DNA of 64,000 bases from the NCBI GenBank assembly GCA_963667005.1, contig OY762937.1, positions 3,782,001 to 3,846,000 of the forward strand. Reading direction: 5' to 3'. The notes under the pieces were generated by a model. That model was not told the origin of the DNA. It made no database searches and saw only the letters and a list, made by a program, of their open reading frames with translations. The position numbers and the translations under genes were made by a program. Shown here one piece after another: positions 42,894-51,716 of the stretch. Each line of letters starts with the position of its first letter. The stretch's first letter is position 1. This DNA is from G963662605 sp963667005 (GTDB lineage: Bacteria; Bacteroidota; Ignavibacteria; Ignavibacteriales; Ignavibacteriaceae).

Positions 42894-43277
42894 TTATTTC
42901 TTGGCAGCAACTTTTTTCTTACCTGCTACTGTTTTTCTCTTTCCTTTACGGGTACGAGAGTTTGTTCTTGTGCGTTGTCCACGGACAGGTAAGCCTCTCC
43001 GGTGACGTAAACCACGATAAGAACCAATATCCATTAAGCGCTTAATGTTCTGTTGAACTTCTGAACGGAGCGCTCCTTCAACTTTATAATCCGCTTGAAT
43101 TACTGAACGGATTGCCGCAACTTCATCTTCCGATAAAGCGGAAACCCTTTTATCAGGATTAATTTTAGCTTTTTCCAAAATTTCAGCCGCTACCTGTGAA
43201 CCAATACCAAAGATGTATTGAAGTCCAAAATAAACCTTCTTACTTTTCGGAAGATCAACGCCAGCTATACGTGCCAA
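42894..43277 (-). CDS. rpsM: 30S ribosomal protein S13
   Basis: 127 residues beginning MARIAGVDLPKSKKV, with RGLPVRGQRTRTNSRTRKG and a Lys-rich tail that reaches between the tRNAs. The start is TTG at 43277, eight bases after AGGAG. Confidence 0.97.
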   Translation of the reverse strand: MARIAGVDLPKSKKVYFGLQYIFGIGSQVAAEILEKAKINPDKRVSALSEDEVAAIRSVIQADYKVEGALRSEVQQNIKRLMDIGSYRGLRHRRGLPVRGQRTRTNSRTRKGKRKTVAGKKKVAAKK

Positions 43278-43298
43278 GTATCATTCTCCTTTATTAAA

Positions 43299-43412
43299 TT
43301 AACCTTGACGTTGTTTGTGTTTTGGAGTTTTGCATATAACCCGGACAACGCCTTTTCTTTTTATAATCTTACAATGTTCGCAGATCTTTTTTACAGATGA
43401 TCTTACTTTCAT
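43299..43412 (-). CDS. rpmJ: 50S ribosomal protein L36
   Basis: 37 residues, start MKVRSSVKKICEHCK, end KHKQRQG. Zinc ligands are Cys11, Cys14, Cys27 and His32, so this is the zinc-containing (C+) form. It lies between infA and rpsM as usual; too short for standard length cut-offs but unambiguous. Confidence 0.96.
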   Translation of the reverse strand: MKVRSSVKKICEHCKIIKRKGVVRVICKTPKHKQRQG

Positions 43413-43422
43413 ATCTTCTCCG

Positions 43423-43641
43423 TTATTTATAACGATATGTAATTCTACCTTTTTCCAAATCGTATGGAGAAAGCTCTATTGAGACTTTATCTCCAACCAG
43501 TATCTTAATAAAGTGCATACGCATTTTACCAGATACGTGCGCAAGGATAACATGCCCATTATCCAATTTCACCCGAAAGTGCGCATTGGGCAATGTTTCC
43601 TGTACTATTCCATCAACTTTAATTCCGTCTTGTTTTGCCAT
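43423..43641 (-). CDS. infA: Translation initiation factor IF-1
   Basis: 72 residues, a single S1-like OB fold (VDGIVQETLPNAHFRVKLDNG, ISGKMRMHFI-type VSGKMRMHFIKILVGD). Starts one base after the map stop. Confidence 0.97.
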   Translation of the reverse strand: MAKQDGIKVDGIVQETLPNAHFRVKLDNGHVILAHVSGKMRMHFIKILVGDKVSIELSPYDLEKGRITYRYK

Positions 43642-43642
43642 T

Positions 43643-44401
43643 CTAACAAACCGTTAAAATTTCCGGTGAATTTTCGTTCACCAATACTGTATGTTCGAAA
43701 TGCGCAGATAATGAACCATCTCTTGTTCTGACAGACCAGCCATCTTTACCCCAGGTAACCGCATATGTACCGGCATTAATCATCGGTTCAATTGCCAGCG
43801 TCATACCTGTTTTCAATTTCGGTCCTATACCTTTTCTGCCGTAATTAGGAATATTCGGTTCTTCATGCAATTTTTTGCCAACTCCGTGGCCAACTAAATC
43901 CCGGACAACAAAAAATCCATTTGATTCAACGTATTCCTGCACAGCAAATGAGATATCTTGAACTCTGTTATTCTGTACTGCCTGCTCTATTCCTAATAAA
44001 AGCGACTTTTCAGTTACTTCCATCAAGCGCTTAGCTTCATCGGAGATTGTACCGACCGCTGCTGTGAGAGCTCCATCGCCATAATAATTATTTTTCAGAA
44101 CTCCGATATCAAGTGATACGATGTCGCCTTCTTTCAAAATATAGGCTCCCGGAATTCCGTGAACGACTTCGTCATTTACAGAACAACATAATGCTGCAGG
44201 GAAAGGATTATCACTCGGACCGTAGCCCTTAAACGCAGGGTAACCGCCACGGGATACTATGTAATCCTCTGCAATCTTATCCAGCTCGGATGTTGCCATT
44301 CCGGGCTTCACACTTTTTTTCAGAACTTGTAAGGTTTCTGCAACTATCTTGCAGCTTTCCCTTATATAATCTACTGCCTTGCCTGTTTTAATGTAAATCA
44401 A
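43643..44401 (-). CDS. map: Methionine aminopeptidase, type I
   Basis: 252 residues. Metal ligands: SLDIGVLKNNYYGDGA (two Asp), GHGVGKKLHEEPNIPNYG (His), EPMINAG (Glu) and HFEHTVLV (Glu). It removes the initiator Met. The start is TTG at 44401, two bases after the secY stop; the resulting MIYIKTGKAVDYIRESC matches the family N-terminus. Confidence 0.95.
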   Translation of the reverse strand: MIYIKTGKAVDYIRESCKIVAETLQVLKKSVKPGMATSELDKIAEDYIVSRGGYPAFKGYGPSDNPFPAALCCSVNDEVVHGIPGAYILKEGDIVSLDIGVLKNNYYGDGALTAAVGTISDEAKRLMEVTEKSLLLGIEQAVQNNRVQDISFAVQEYVESNGFFVVRDLVGHGVGKKLHEEPNIPNYGRKGIGPKLKTGMTLAIEPMINAGTYAVTWGKDGWSVRTRDGSLSAHFEHTVLVNENSPEILTVC

Positions 44402-44403
44402 AA

Positions 44404-45744
44404 CTACGAACGCCGGCCTTTTAATTTTCCACTTTTCATGAAACCATCATAGTGTCTCATGAGCAGGTGGCTTTCAATCTGCTGTAATGAATCCAAAGCC
44501 ACACCAACTACGATAAGCAAACTTGTACCACCAAAGAACTGGGCAAATTGATGTGAGACACCAAAGTTACCGACAAACGTTGGCAGAATAGCAATGATAG
44601 CCAGGAATATCGAACCAGGAAGAGTAATCTTGGTAAGGATATTATCTACATAATCAGCGGTCTGCTTGCCTGGACGAATACCGGGGATAAACCCACCCTG
44701 CTTCTGCATATTCTCCGAAACTTCTTTCGGGTTGAATGCAATAGCAGTATAAAAATATGTAAAGAACACGATCATCAGAGCGTACAATGCCGAATAAACA
44801 GGCGATGTATAGTTAAAATATGTAGCAACCTTCTGTAATGTCGCATTATCAGGGAAGAATGACAGAACAGTGTTGGGTATAAACATAATTGACTGAGCAA
44901 AGATGATAGGCATAACACCTGCAGTGTTAACCTTTAACGGAATATACTGTGTAACTCCGCCATAAACTTTTCTTCCGACAACACGTTTCGCGTATTGAAC
45001 CGGGATTCTTCTCGTGCCCTGTGTTACAACGATTACACCGGCAATAATAAGAACCATGAGAAGAACGATGATAATTTCAACGATAACTAAACGTGAACCG
45101 ACGCGTAAATCCTGATATTCACTTAAGATCGCGTATGGGAAACGGTCAATAATACCGATGAAGATAATAAGTGAGATACCGTTACCGATACCGCGTTCAG
45201 TAATCTGTTCACCCATCCACATCATAAAGATGGTACCGGCGGTGAGAATGATAATAGCTGAAAGAACCCAAAGAGCACCCTGAATTTGATCAGGAATTAT
45301 TCTTGCTCCCTGAAACTCCATACTGCGCAATTTAATCGTAACTCCGTATGCCTGAAGAGCAGCAATAAATACCGTGCCATAGCGTGTTAACTGAGTTACT
45401 TTCTTTCTTCCCTCTTCGCCTTCCTTCTGTAATTTCTGGAAGTACGGAACAAATGCACCGAGCAGCTGAATGATAATTGATGAGCTGATATAAGGCATAA
45501 TTCCGAGAGCGAATATAGCAGCATTGTGAAATGCACCGCCAACGAACAAATCGTACAATCCGAAAAGACTGTCTGAGTTTGAGCTGCTGTTCATGGCAGC
45601 TGCAAGCAATTTTCCGTCAACACCAGGAAGAGTAATGTGTGCACCCAAACGCACAATGATCAGAAGAAGCAAGGTATACAGGATTCTCTGACGCAGCTCG
45701 TGTATTTTAAAGATGTTTCTGAATGATTCCGTGAATCGTGACAT
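44404..45744 (-). CDS. secY: Protein translocase subunit SecY
   Basis: 446 residues with ten membrane helices, including the plug/TM2 region GALGIMPYISSSIIIQLL-like segment (FALGIMPYISSSIIIQLLG) and the C-terminal VGVALDSLQQIESHLLMRHYDGF. It forms the inner-membrane channel for Sec export. adk does not follow; map does, as in related phyla. Confidence 0.97.
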   Translation of the reverse strand: MSRFTESFRNIFKIHELRQRILYTLLLLIIVRLGAHITLPGVDGKLLAAAMNSSSNSDSLFGLYDLFVGGAFHNAAIFALGIMPYISSSIIIQLLGAFVPYFQKLQKEGEEGRKKVTQLTRYGTVFIAALQAYGVTIKLRSMEFQGARIIPDQIQGALWVLSAIIILTAGTIFMMWMGEQITERGIGNGISLIIFIGIIDRFPYAILSEYQDLRVGSRLVIVEIIIVLLMVLIIAGVIVVTQGTRRIPVQYAKRVVGRKVYGGVTQYIPLKVNTAGVMPIIFAQSIMFIPNTVLSFFPDNATLQKVATYFNYTSPVYSALYALMIVFFTYFYTAIAFNPKEVSENMQKQGGFIPGIRPGKQTADYVDNILTKITLPGSIFLAIIAILPTFVGNFGVSHQFAQFFGGTSLLIVVGVALDSLQQIESHLLMRHYDGFMKSGKLKGRRS

Positions 45745-45757
45745 TTCTTGTAATCTT

Positions 45758-46213
45758 CTATATTAGGGTTACTGAACCGCCAACGGCTTCAATTTTTTCT
45801 TGTGCTGATTTGCTAACATAATTAGCTTCAATTTCTAACTTAGCTTTCAATTCACCGTGTCCGAGAATTTTATACGGACGAAGTGATGAAATGAGACCGA
45901 CTTTATACAAGACAACTGCAGTAATTTTTTCAGCGCCGATTTTCTTGGCTTCTGCCATTTCTTGTAATTGATACAAGTTAACGACCTGATTAACTACCTT
46001 GAACGGGCTCTTGAATCCAACTTTCGGAACTCTTCTCTGCAAAGGCATCTGACCGCCTTCAAACCACATTCTGTGTTTAGCTCCGGAGCGTGAAAGCTGA
46101 CCGTTCATACCACGAATAGCAGTTCCACCGTGTCCTGATCCTTCACCACGACCAACACGTTTTCTCTTTTTGCGTGAGCCTGAGTTATAATGTAAATTAC
46201 TCAAAATATCCAT
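45758..46213 (-). CDS. rplO: 50S ribosomal protein L15
   Basis: 151 residues with the Gly/Arg-rich N-terminus GRGEGSGHGGTAIRGMNGQ and C-terminal VSKSAQEKIEAVGGSVTLI. Confidence 0.97.
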   Translation of the reverse strand: MDILSNLHYNSGSRKKRKRVGRGEGSGHGGTAIRGMNGQLSRSGAKHRMWFEGGQMPLQRRVPKVGFKSPFKVVNQVVNLYQLQEMAEAKKIGAEKITAVVLYKVGLISSLRPYKILGHGELKAKLEIEANYVSKSAQEKIEAVGGSVTLI

Positions 46214-46229
46214 GTTAAACCTTTATAAA

Positions 46230-46418
46230 CTATTCGTTGTAATCTTCTACTTTTAACAAATGTGCAACTTTTCTGATCATGCCGCGGATCTGCGGAGTAT
46301 CATTCTTAATTGTACTGTAGTGAGGACGACCCAAGCCTAAAGCTTCGATGGTTCTCTTTTGATCGATAGGGCGATCAATAATACTTCTAATCTGTGTGAT
46401 TTTCAATTTTTTAGCCAT
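46230..46418 (-). CDS. rpmD: 50S ribosomal protein L30
   Basis: 62 residues from the ATG at 46418 (MAKKLKITQIRSII), with GAGGA upstream. The frame is open further up but that would overlap rpsE and adds no family sequence. GLGRPHYSTIKNDTPQIRGMI is diagnostic. Confidence 0.95.
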   Translation of the reverse strand: MAKKLKITQIRSIIDRPIDQKRTIEALGLGRPHYSTIKNDTPQIRGMIRKVAHLLKVEDYNE

Positions 46419-46425
46419 TATATCC

Positions 46426-46941
46426 TCAACCGTTGAAAAGCGCTTGTAATGATAAACTTCTTCTTTTTGCCATAGTACCGGCGTCAATTAATCCTAACAG
46501 TGCCTGCAAGGTTGCTTTAACCTGGTTGTGAGGATTGCTTGAACCTAATGATTTTGTCAATACATCCTGAACACCAGCAGCTTCAAGAACCGCACGAACT
46601 CCGCCACCGGCGATAAGTCCGGTACCCGGTGAAGCAGGTTTCAATAAAACTCTTCCAGCGCCGAATTTACCGATAATTGTGTGAGGTACTGTTCCTTTAT
46701 GAACATATACTTGTACCAAACTTTTCTTAGCATCATCAATACCCTTGGAGATAGCATCTGTAACTTCGTTTGCTTTTCCAAGACCGATACCGACGATACC
46801 TGAGCCGTTACCTACAACGACAATCGCATTAAAACTAAACCGGCGACCACCTTTTACAACTTTGGCTACGCGGTTAATATAGACAACTTTTTCTTTCAGA
46901 TTTTCAATGTCTGTTGCCTTAATTGTGCGAACTTTACTCAC
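46426..46941 (-). CDS. rpsE: 30S ribosomal protein S5
   Basis: 171 residues. GRRFSFNAIVVVGNGSGIVG and ARVLLKPASPGTGLIAGG-like motifs. The start is GTG at 46941 after GGAG. The tRNA-Gln gene lies 32 bases upstream. Confidence 0.97.
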   Translation of the reverse strand: MSKVRTIKATDIENLKEKVVYINRVAKVVKGGRRFSFNAIVVVGNGSGIVGIGLGKANEVTDAISKGIDDAKKSLVQVYVHKGTVPHTIIGKFGAGRVLLKPASPGTGLIAGGGVRAVLEAAGVQDVLTKSLGSSNPHNQVKATLQALLGLIDAGTMAKRRSLSLQALFNG

Positions 46942-46973
46942 TTGATTCTCCGATCAACTTTAACAATTCTTTT

Positions 46974-47047
46974 TGGCTGCCGGGGGAGGATTCGAACCTC
47001 CGCATACGGCTCCAAAGGCCGCTGTCCTACCATTAGACGACCCGGCA
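46974..47047 (-). tRNA. tRNA-Gln (anticodon UUG), inside the spc operon
   Basis: A full cloverleaf on the minus strand: acceptor TGCCGGG/CCCGGCA, D-arm GTC...GAC, anticodon stem GCGGC/GCCGT around loop CTTTGGA (anticodon TTG), T-arm GGAGG-TTCGAAT-CCTCC, discriminator G and encoded CCA. U1-A72 and G73 are glutaminyl identity features. It lies 11 bases after rplR and 32 before rpsE, on the same strand, so it must be cut out of the ribosomal-protein mRNA or have an internal promoter. Confidence 0.96.
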
Positions 47048-47058
47048 AAATAAACTAA

Positions 47059-47424
47059 TTAGAATTTTAAGCCGCCCTTACGTGCACCGTCGGCAATTGC
47101 TTTTACTCTACCATGGTAGCGGTAGCCGTTACGGTCGAAAACAACCGTTGAAATATTTTTCTGGAGTGCCAAAGCAGCTAATTCACTGCCTACGATAGCG
47201 CTCTTTGATACTTTACCTTTTGCAGATACTATTTTTTCAGCAACTGCTTTTGATAATGAAGAAACCGAAAGGAGTACATTACCGGTAGTATCGTCAATCA
47301 GCTGAGCATAGATCTGGGTATTACTGCGAAATACAGTCATACGCGGTTTTTCAGATGTGCCGCTGATTTTTTTTCTAATCTTGATTTTCGAGCGTTCCCG
47401 TTTATTTGCTTGTTTCGTTATCAT
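47059..47424 (-). CDS. rplR: 50S ribosomal protein L18
   Basis: 121 residues, RPRMTVFRSNTQIYAQLIDD-type core (KPRMTVFRSNTQIYAQLID) and C-terminal YHGRVKAIADGARKGGLKF. Binds 5S rRNA. Its stop is 11 bases before the tRNA-Gln gene. Confidence 0.97.
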   Translation of the reverse strand: MITKQANKRERSKIKIRKKISGTSEKPRMTVFRSNTQIYAQLIDDTTGNVLLSVSSLSKAVAEKIVSAKGKVSKSAIVGSELAALALQKNISTVVFDRNGYRYHGRVKAIADGARKGGLKF

Positions 47425-47439
47425 ATTCTTCCTTTAGGA

Positions 47440-47979
47440 CTATTTACCCGCCGTCTTTCCGGCTTTTCTTCTAATAACTTCAGTTGAGTATTTAATACCT
47501 TTTCCTTTGTAAGGTTCAGGTTTTCTGAACGAGCGTAATTTTGATGCTACCTGGCCAACAACCTGCTTGTCAACACCGCTGACAACAATCTGAGTTGCAG
47601 TTGGGGTAAGCAAAGTGATGCCGTCCGGAGGCATGAAATAAATCGGATGCGAGTAACCGACTGTCAATAAAAGGTTTTGACCTTTCATTTCAGCTCTGTA
47701 TCCAACGCCAACGATATCAAGCGTTTTTGAAAAACCTTCAGTAACGCCAGTAACCATATTCTGAATACAAGCTCTGGTTAATCCGTGTAAGGCTCTGTTT
47801 TCTTTCAAATCATTTGCGCGGGTAACAACCACTTCTCCGTTTTCAACAACTACAGTAATGTTGTCGTAAACCGGGAAAGACAATTCGCCTTTCGGTCCTT
47901 TGACAGATACTGCTTTCTCTGAAACAGAGACTGATACACCCTGGGGTAACGTTACCGGTTTTTTACCTATTCTTGACAC
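47440..47979 (-). CDS. rplF: 50S ribosomal protein L6
   Basis: 179 residues, MSRIGKKPVTLPQGV start and the C-terminal motif PEPYKGKGIKYSTEVIRRKAGK. The start is GTG at 47979 with GGAG seven bases upstream. Confidence 0.97.
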   Translation of the reverse strand: MSRIGKKPVTLPQGVSVSVSEKAVSVKGPKGELSFPVYDNITVVVENGEVVVTRANDLKENRALHGLTRACIQNMVTGVTEGFSKTLDIVGVGYRAEMKGQNLLLTVGYSHPIYFMPPDGITLLTPTATQIVVSGVDKQVVGQVASKLRSFRKPEPYKGKGIKYSTEVIRRKAGKTAGK

Positions 47980-48000
47980 TTTTAAACTCCAAAGAATGAA

Positions 48001-48399
48001 TTACCAAATTTCACATAAAATTTCGCCGCCGACTGATTCCCGACTTGCTTGTTTGTCGGTCATTAATCCTCTGGAGGTCGAAATGATTGCTGTTCCATAA
48101 CCATTTAATACGCGAGGCAATTTCTCTACGTCCGTATAACGGCGTAAACCAGGGCTGCTTACGCGGTGAAGGCCTGAAATAGCAGGAACACCGTCGGTAT
48201 ATTTAAGTACAACTCTCAGGATGTTCTGCTTGTTGTCTTTGATTTCCTCAAAGTCAACTATGTAACCCTGCTCTTTGAGCAACTGTACTAATCCCTTTTT
48301 CAGGTTTGAAGAAGGAATATCTACGCGTCTCTTTTTTGCTTTGAGAGCGTTTCTTAATCTTGTTAATAAATCTGAAATTGGATCATTTACTGCTGACAT
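48001..48399 (-). CDS. rpsH: 30S ribosomal protein S8
   Basis: 132 residues, DPISDLLTRLRNALKAKK at the N-terminus and GTAIISTSRGLMTDKQASRE near the C-terminus. In other bacteria it is the spc-operon repressor. Confidence 0.97.
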   Translation of the reverse strand: MSAVNDPISDLLTRLRNALKAKKRRVDIPSSNLKKGLVQLLKEQGYIVDFEEIKDNKQNILRVVLKYTDGVPAISGLHRVSSPGLRRYTDVEKLPRVLNGYGTAIISTSRGLMTDKQASRESVGGEILCEIW

Positions 48400-48415
48400 A
48401 TATTACCTTCTCCTT

Positions 48416-48685
48416 TTACCAGCTTGCTTTCTTAACTCCCGGGATTTCACCACGGAGAGCCTTCTCGCGAAATACTAAACGTGATACGCCAAACTTTCTT
48501 AAGAAAGCACGCGAACGTCCGGTTTCAATGCAACGATTTCTTTGCCGAAGCACAGAAGAGTTTCTTGGAAGCTCCTGAAGCGCATCCCAATCACCTTCTT
48601 TTTTCAGTTTAGCTCTTTGCTCTTTATACTTTTCGTATAATTTTTTTCTTTTTTCTTCCCGGGCAAACAAACTTTTTCTTGCCAT
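48416..48685 (-). CDS. rpsN: 30S ribosomal protein S14 (long, zinc-free type)
   Basis: 89 residues with one Cys only (RNRCIETGRSRAF), so it is the long form without the zinc ribbon. C-terminal GEIPGVKKASW is family-typical. Confidence 0.96.
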   Translation of the reverse strand: MARKSLFAREEKRKKLYEKYKEQRAKLKKEGDWDALQELPRNSSVLRQRNRCIETGRSRAFLRKFGVSRLVFREKALRGEIPGVKKASW

Positions 48686-48701
48686 CAGAATTCCTTCTCG
48701 A

Positions 48702-49361
48702 TTATCTCAATTCTTTTTTTCTAAATGGGAAACCAAACGCTAAAAGCAGTTCATATGCTTCATTGTCGGTTTTCGCTGTAGTTACTAACGTAATATCCAT
48801 ACCCAACACTTTGGTAATCTTTTCAGCGTTGATCTCAGGGAAGATCATCTGCTCTTTGATACCGAGTGTATAATTTCCACGTCCGTCAAATGATTTATCT
48901 GACAAGCCACGGAAGTCACGAACACGCGGCATGGCGACATTGATCAGGCGATCTAAAAACTCAAACATGCGTGCACCGCGCAAGGTAACTTTTGCACCAA
49001 TGCTCATGCCTTCACGCAGCTTGAAGTTTGATATCGCTTTTTTCGATTTGCGAACCGTGCTCTTCTGTCCTGTGATAGCTTCCAGATCGCGAACAGCTTC
49101 TTCCAAAATCTTCGGATCGCTAACCGCAGCACCAACACCCATGTTGACTACGATCTTATCAAGTTTGGGAACCTGCATGATACTGGAGTATTCAAACTTC
49201 TTTTTTAACGCAGGAATAATTTCTTTTTGATAAAAGATGCCGAGGCGAGAAGGTACTTTTACTTCCGGTTCAACTGCAACCGGCTTCTGCTCTTCAACTT
49301 TTTCCTGTTTATCCTTTTTCCCTTTAGGGGATGCAGGTTTCACATTTTTCTTTTCAGCCAT
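48702..49361 (-). CDS. rplE: 50S ribosomal protein L5 with N-terminal extension
   Basis: 219 residues, about 38 more than usual. The standard protein begins near SRLGIFYQKEIIPALKKKF; before it is a Lys/Pro/Glu-rich tail (MAEKKNVKPASPKGKKDKQ). The extension has an ATG with no stronger start downstream until beyond the core, so it is probably translated. KIVVNMGVG and GNYTLGIKEQMIFPEI mark the core. Confidence 0.95.
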   Translation of the reverse strand: MAEKKNVKPASPKGKKDKQEKVEEQKPVAVEPEVKVPSRLGIFYQKEIIPALKKKFEYSSIMQVPKLDKIVVNMGVGAAVSDPKILEEAVRDLEAITGQKSTVRKSKKAISNFKLREGMSIGAKVTLRGARMFEFLDRLINVAMPRVRDFRGLSDKSFDGRGNYTLGIKEQMIFPEINAEKITKVLGMDITLVTTAKTDNEAYELLLAFGFPFRKKELR

Positions 49362-49395
49362 TACTCGTAAGTCCTGTTTCTTTAATTAGTTTGAT

Positions 49396-49725
49396 TTATA
49401 ACATTTCGTTGGACTTTTTGGTAACACGGGCAATTTTCTTTTTGCCGGTCTTCTCGTCCATGATAATCTGTGAACCAAGGCGGGTTTGTTTACCAGACTT
49501 AGGATCAACGATCATAACATTTGAAATGTGAATAGGAGCTTCTTTCTCAACGATTCCGCCCTGTGGTGATTTCTGTGTCGGCTTTGTGTGTTTTTTACGC
49601 AAGTTGACACCTTCAACAATCACTCTCAGAGTTTTCGGGAAAACCTTTAAAACTTTTCCGGTTCTTCCACGGTCGTTTCCGGCTACTACTATTACTTTAT
49701 CTTCTTTTTTAATTTTTAATTTCAT
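49396..49725 (-). CDS. rplX: 50S ribosomal protein L24
   Basis: 109 residues. KOW motif KKEDKVIVVAGNDRGRTGKV and EGVNLRKKHTKPTQKSPQGG. Confidence 0.97.
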   Translation of the reverse strand: MKLKIKKEDKVIVVAGNDRGRTGKVLKVFPKTLRVIVEGVNLRKKHTKPTQKSPQGGIVEKEAPIHISNVMIVDPKSGKQTRLGSQIIMDEKTGKKKIARVTKKSNEML

Positions 49726-49736
49726 ACCACATCCAC

Positions 49737-50105
49737 TTATAATACTTCAGGAGCTAAAGAAACAATTTTCATAAATTGTTTTTCACGAAGTTCTCTGGCA
49801 ACCGGGCCGAAGATACGTGTGCCTTTAGGCTCATTCTGTGCGTTAATTAAAACTGCGGCATTTTCGTCAAAACGAATGTAAGAACCGTCTTTTCTTCTTA
49901 CTTCTTTTTTTGTACGAACGATAACAGCTTTGGATACTTCACCTTTTTTTACTTGGCCGTTAGGAATAGCAGACTTAACTGCAACAACGATAAGATCTCC
50001 TACAGATGCGTATTGTCTTCCGCTTCCGCCCAATACTCTGATGCAGCGCACGCGCTTAGCACCGGAATTATCGGCAACGACTAAATTGGTTTCTTCTTGA
50101 ATCAT
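49737..50105 (-). CDS. rplN: 50S ribosomal protein L14
   Basis: 122 residues, MIQEETNLVVADNSGAKRV start and GTRIFGPVARELREKQFMKI end. Confidence 0.97.
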   Translation of the reverse strand: MIQEETNLVVADNSGAKRVRCIRVLGGSGRQYASVGDLIVVAVKSAIPNGQVKKGEVSKAVIVRTKKEVRRKDGSYIRFDENAAVLINAQNEPKGTRIFGPVARELREKQFMKIVSLAPEVL

Positions 50106-50122
50106 CGTTAATTTCTCCTAAC

Positions 50123-50386
50123 CTATTTAGCTTTTTCAACAATTTCAACTAAACGCCAGCGTTTGCTTTTGCTCAAAGGCCGTGTTTCCATAATTTTTAC
50201 AACATCTCCGATAGCGCATTCGTTTTTCTCGTCATGAGCCATAAGCTTGGTTGTTTTCTTAAAGTACTTTTTGTAGATCGGGTGCGCAACGCGTCTTTCA
50301 ATAGCTACTGTGATGGTTTTTTCCATCTTATTGCTTACAACCGTTCCAACACGTGTTTTTCTGAGTGGTCTAACTTCCTGTGTCAT
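50123..50386 (-). CDS. rpsQ: 30S ribosomal protein S17
   Basis: 87 residues, OB fold with GTVVSNKMEKTITVAIERR and GDVVKIMETRPLSKSKRWR. The ATG overlaps the rpmC stop by four bases. Confidence 0.97.
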   Translation of the reverse strand: MTQEVRPLRKTRVGTVVSNKMEKTITVAIERRVAHPIYKKYFKKTTKLMAHDEKNECAIGDVVKIMETRPLSKSKRWRLVEIVEKAK

Positions 50387-50604
50387 TTACTCTGAACTCC
50401 TTCTTGAGCCGGAACATTTTTTTGACGTTCTGCAAGAACAGTCTTTAATCGAGCAATTGTTCTTTTGCTGGCTTTCATTTTTGCTGAATTCACTAATTGT
50501 TTTAATGAATGAGAAAAACGCATGTCTAACAAAAGACCCTGTTCTTCTTCAATTCTTTTCTGGATTTCGGTATCGGACAACTGCCGAATTTCATAAATCT
50601 TCAT
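50383..50604 (-). CDS. rpmC: 50S ribosomal protein L29
   Basis: 73 residues from the ATG at 50604 (MKIYEIRQLSDTEI); a TTG three codons upstream lies inside the ribosome binding region. Helical hairpin with LLDMRFSHSLKQLVNSAKMK and IARLKTVLAERQ. Confidence 0.94.
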   Translation of the reverse strand: MKIYEIRQLSDTEIQKRIEEEQGLLLDMRFSHSLKQLVNSAKMKASKRTIARLKTVLAERQKNVPAQEGVQSK

Positions 50605-50619
50605 ATCTATCAAATCCTC

Positions 50620-51042
50620 TTACTTTTCTTCAAAATCAGGTCTTTGAACAACCTTGGTTTTGATTGGTAACTTATGGCCGCAAAGTTTTAATGCTTCATG
50701 AGCGAGCTCGGCAGAAACGCCTGAAATCTCAAACATGATGCGACCGGGTTTAATAACGACAACCCAAAATTCGGGGGCGCCTTTTCCTTTTCCCATACGA
50801 GTTTCAAGAGGCTTTTTAGATACCGGTTTATCCGGGAAAACTCTAATCCAAACCTTACCGTCTCTCTTCATTTTTCTCGTAAGGGCAACACGGCAAGCTT
50901 CAAGCTGACGGCTGGTGATCCAGGCTGGCTCTAAAGCTTTTAATCCAAAATCTCCAAATGCAACATTGGCTCCACGGGTTGCCTTACCCTTCATACGGCC
51001 ACGCTGCGATTTTCTATACTTAACTCTTTTCGGCATTAACAT
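50620..51042 (-). CDS. rplP: 50S ribosomal protein L16
   Basis: 140 residues, MLMPKRVKYRKSQRGRMKG. A second ATG at 51036 is possible, but the first has GGAGAG at proper distance. EISGVSAELAHEALKLCGHK marks the C-terminus. Confidence 0.96.
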   Translation of the reverse strand: MLMPKRVKYRKSQRGRMKGKATRGANVAFGDFGLKALEPAWITSRQLEACRVALTRKMKRDGKVWIRVFPDKPVSKKPLETRMGKGKGAPEFWVVVIKPGRIMFEISGVSAELAHEALKLCGHKLPIKTKVVQRPDFEEK

Positions 51043-51063
51043 GGGAATTACTCTCCGGTACCT

Positions 51064-51705
51064 TTATTCTGAAACTCTTTTTCCTAAAATCTCACCACGG
51101 CAAATCCAAACTTTTATGCCAATCGAGCCATAAATAGTTTCCGCTCTGCCATTTGCAAAGTCAATATCTGCGCGGATAGTATGCAGAGGAATTCTTCCCT
51201 CTTTGTACTGTTCGGTTCTAGCCATTTCAGCTCCGCCCAAACGACCGGCACACATAATTTTGATTCCTTCAGCACCCATGCGCATTGCAGCTGTAATAGC
51301 CTGCTTCATGGCGCGTCTGAAAGATACTCTACCCTGAAGCTGAGTAGCAATGTTTTCTGCTACCAGATATGCATCCAATTCAGGGCGTTTAATTTCGTTG
51401 ATCTGGACTTTAACGTCCTTACCGGTAACCTGTTTCAATTCTTGTTCGAGAGAAGTGATTTCTTTACCGCTTCTTCCGATAACAACACCAGGTCTTGATG
51501 TATGTATGATCAATTGAATGTTCTTTGACGTTCTGTCAATAATAATTCTTGATATTCCGGCTTTTTTCAATCTCTGACGGATATACTCTCTGAGTTTATC
51601 GTCTTCTTTTAGCTTTACGCCGTAACTTCTTTTTTCAAACCAATTAGATTCCCAGCCACGATTAATTCCTACTCGAAAACCTATTGGATTAGTCTTCTGT
51701 CCCAA
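51064..51705 (-). CDS. rpsC: 30S ribosomal protein S3
   Basis: 213 residues. N-terminal MGQKTNPIGFRVGINRGW, KH domain with PGVVIGRSGKEI, and C-terminal GVKVWICRGEI-like segment (IGIKVWICRGEILG). The start is TTG at 51705 with AGGAGG upstream. Confidence 0.97.
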   Translation of the reverse strand: MGQKTNPIGFRVGINRGWESNWFEKRSYGVKLKEDDKLREYIRQRLKKAGISRIIIDRTSKNIQLIIHTSRPGVVIGRSGKEITSLEQELKQVTGKDVKVQINEIKRPELDAYLVAENIATQLQGRVSFRRAMKQAITAAMRMGAEGIKIMCAGRLGGAEMARTEQYKEGRIPLHTIRADIDFANGRAETIYGSIGIKVWICRGEILGKRVSE

Positions 51706-51716
51706 AAACGACCTCC

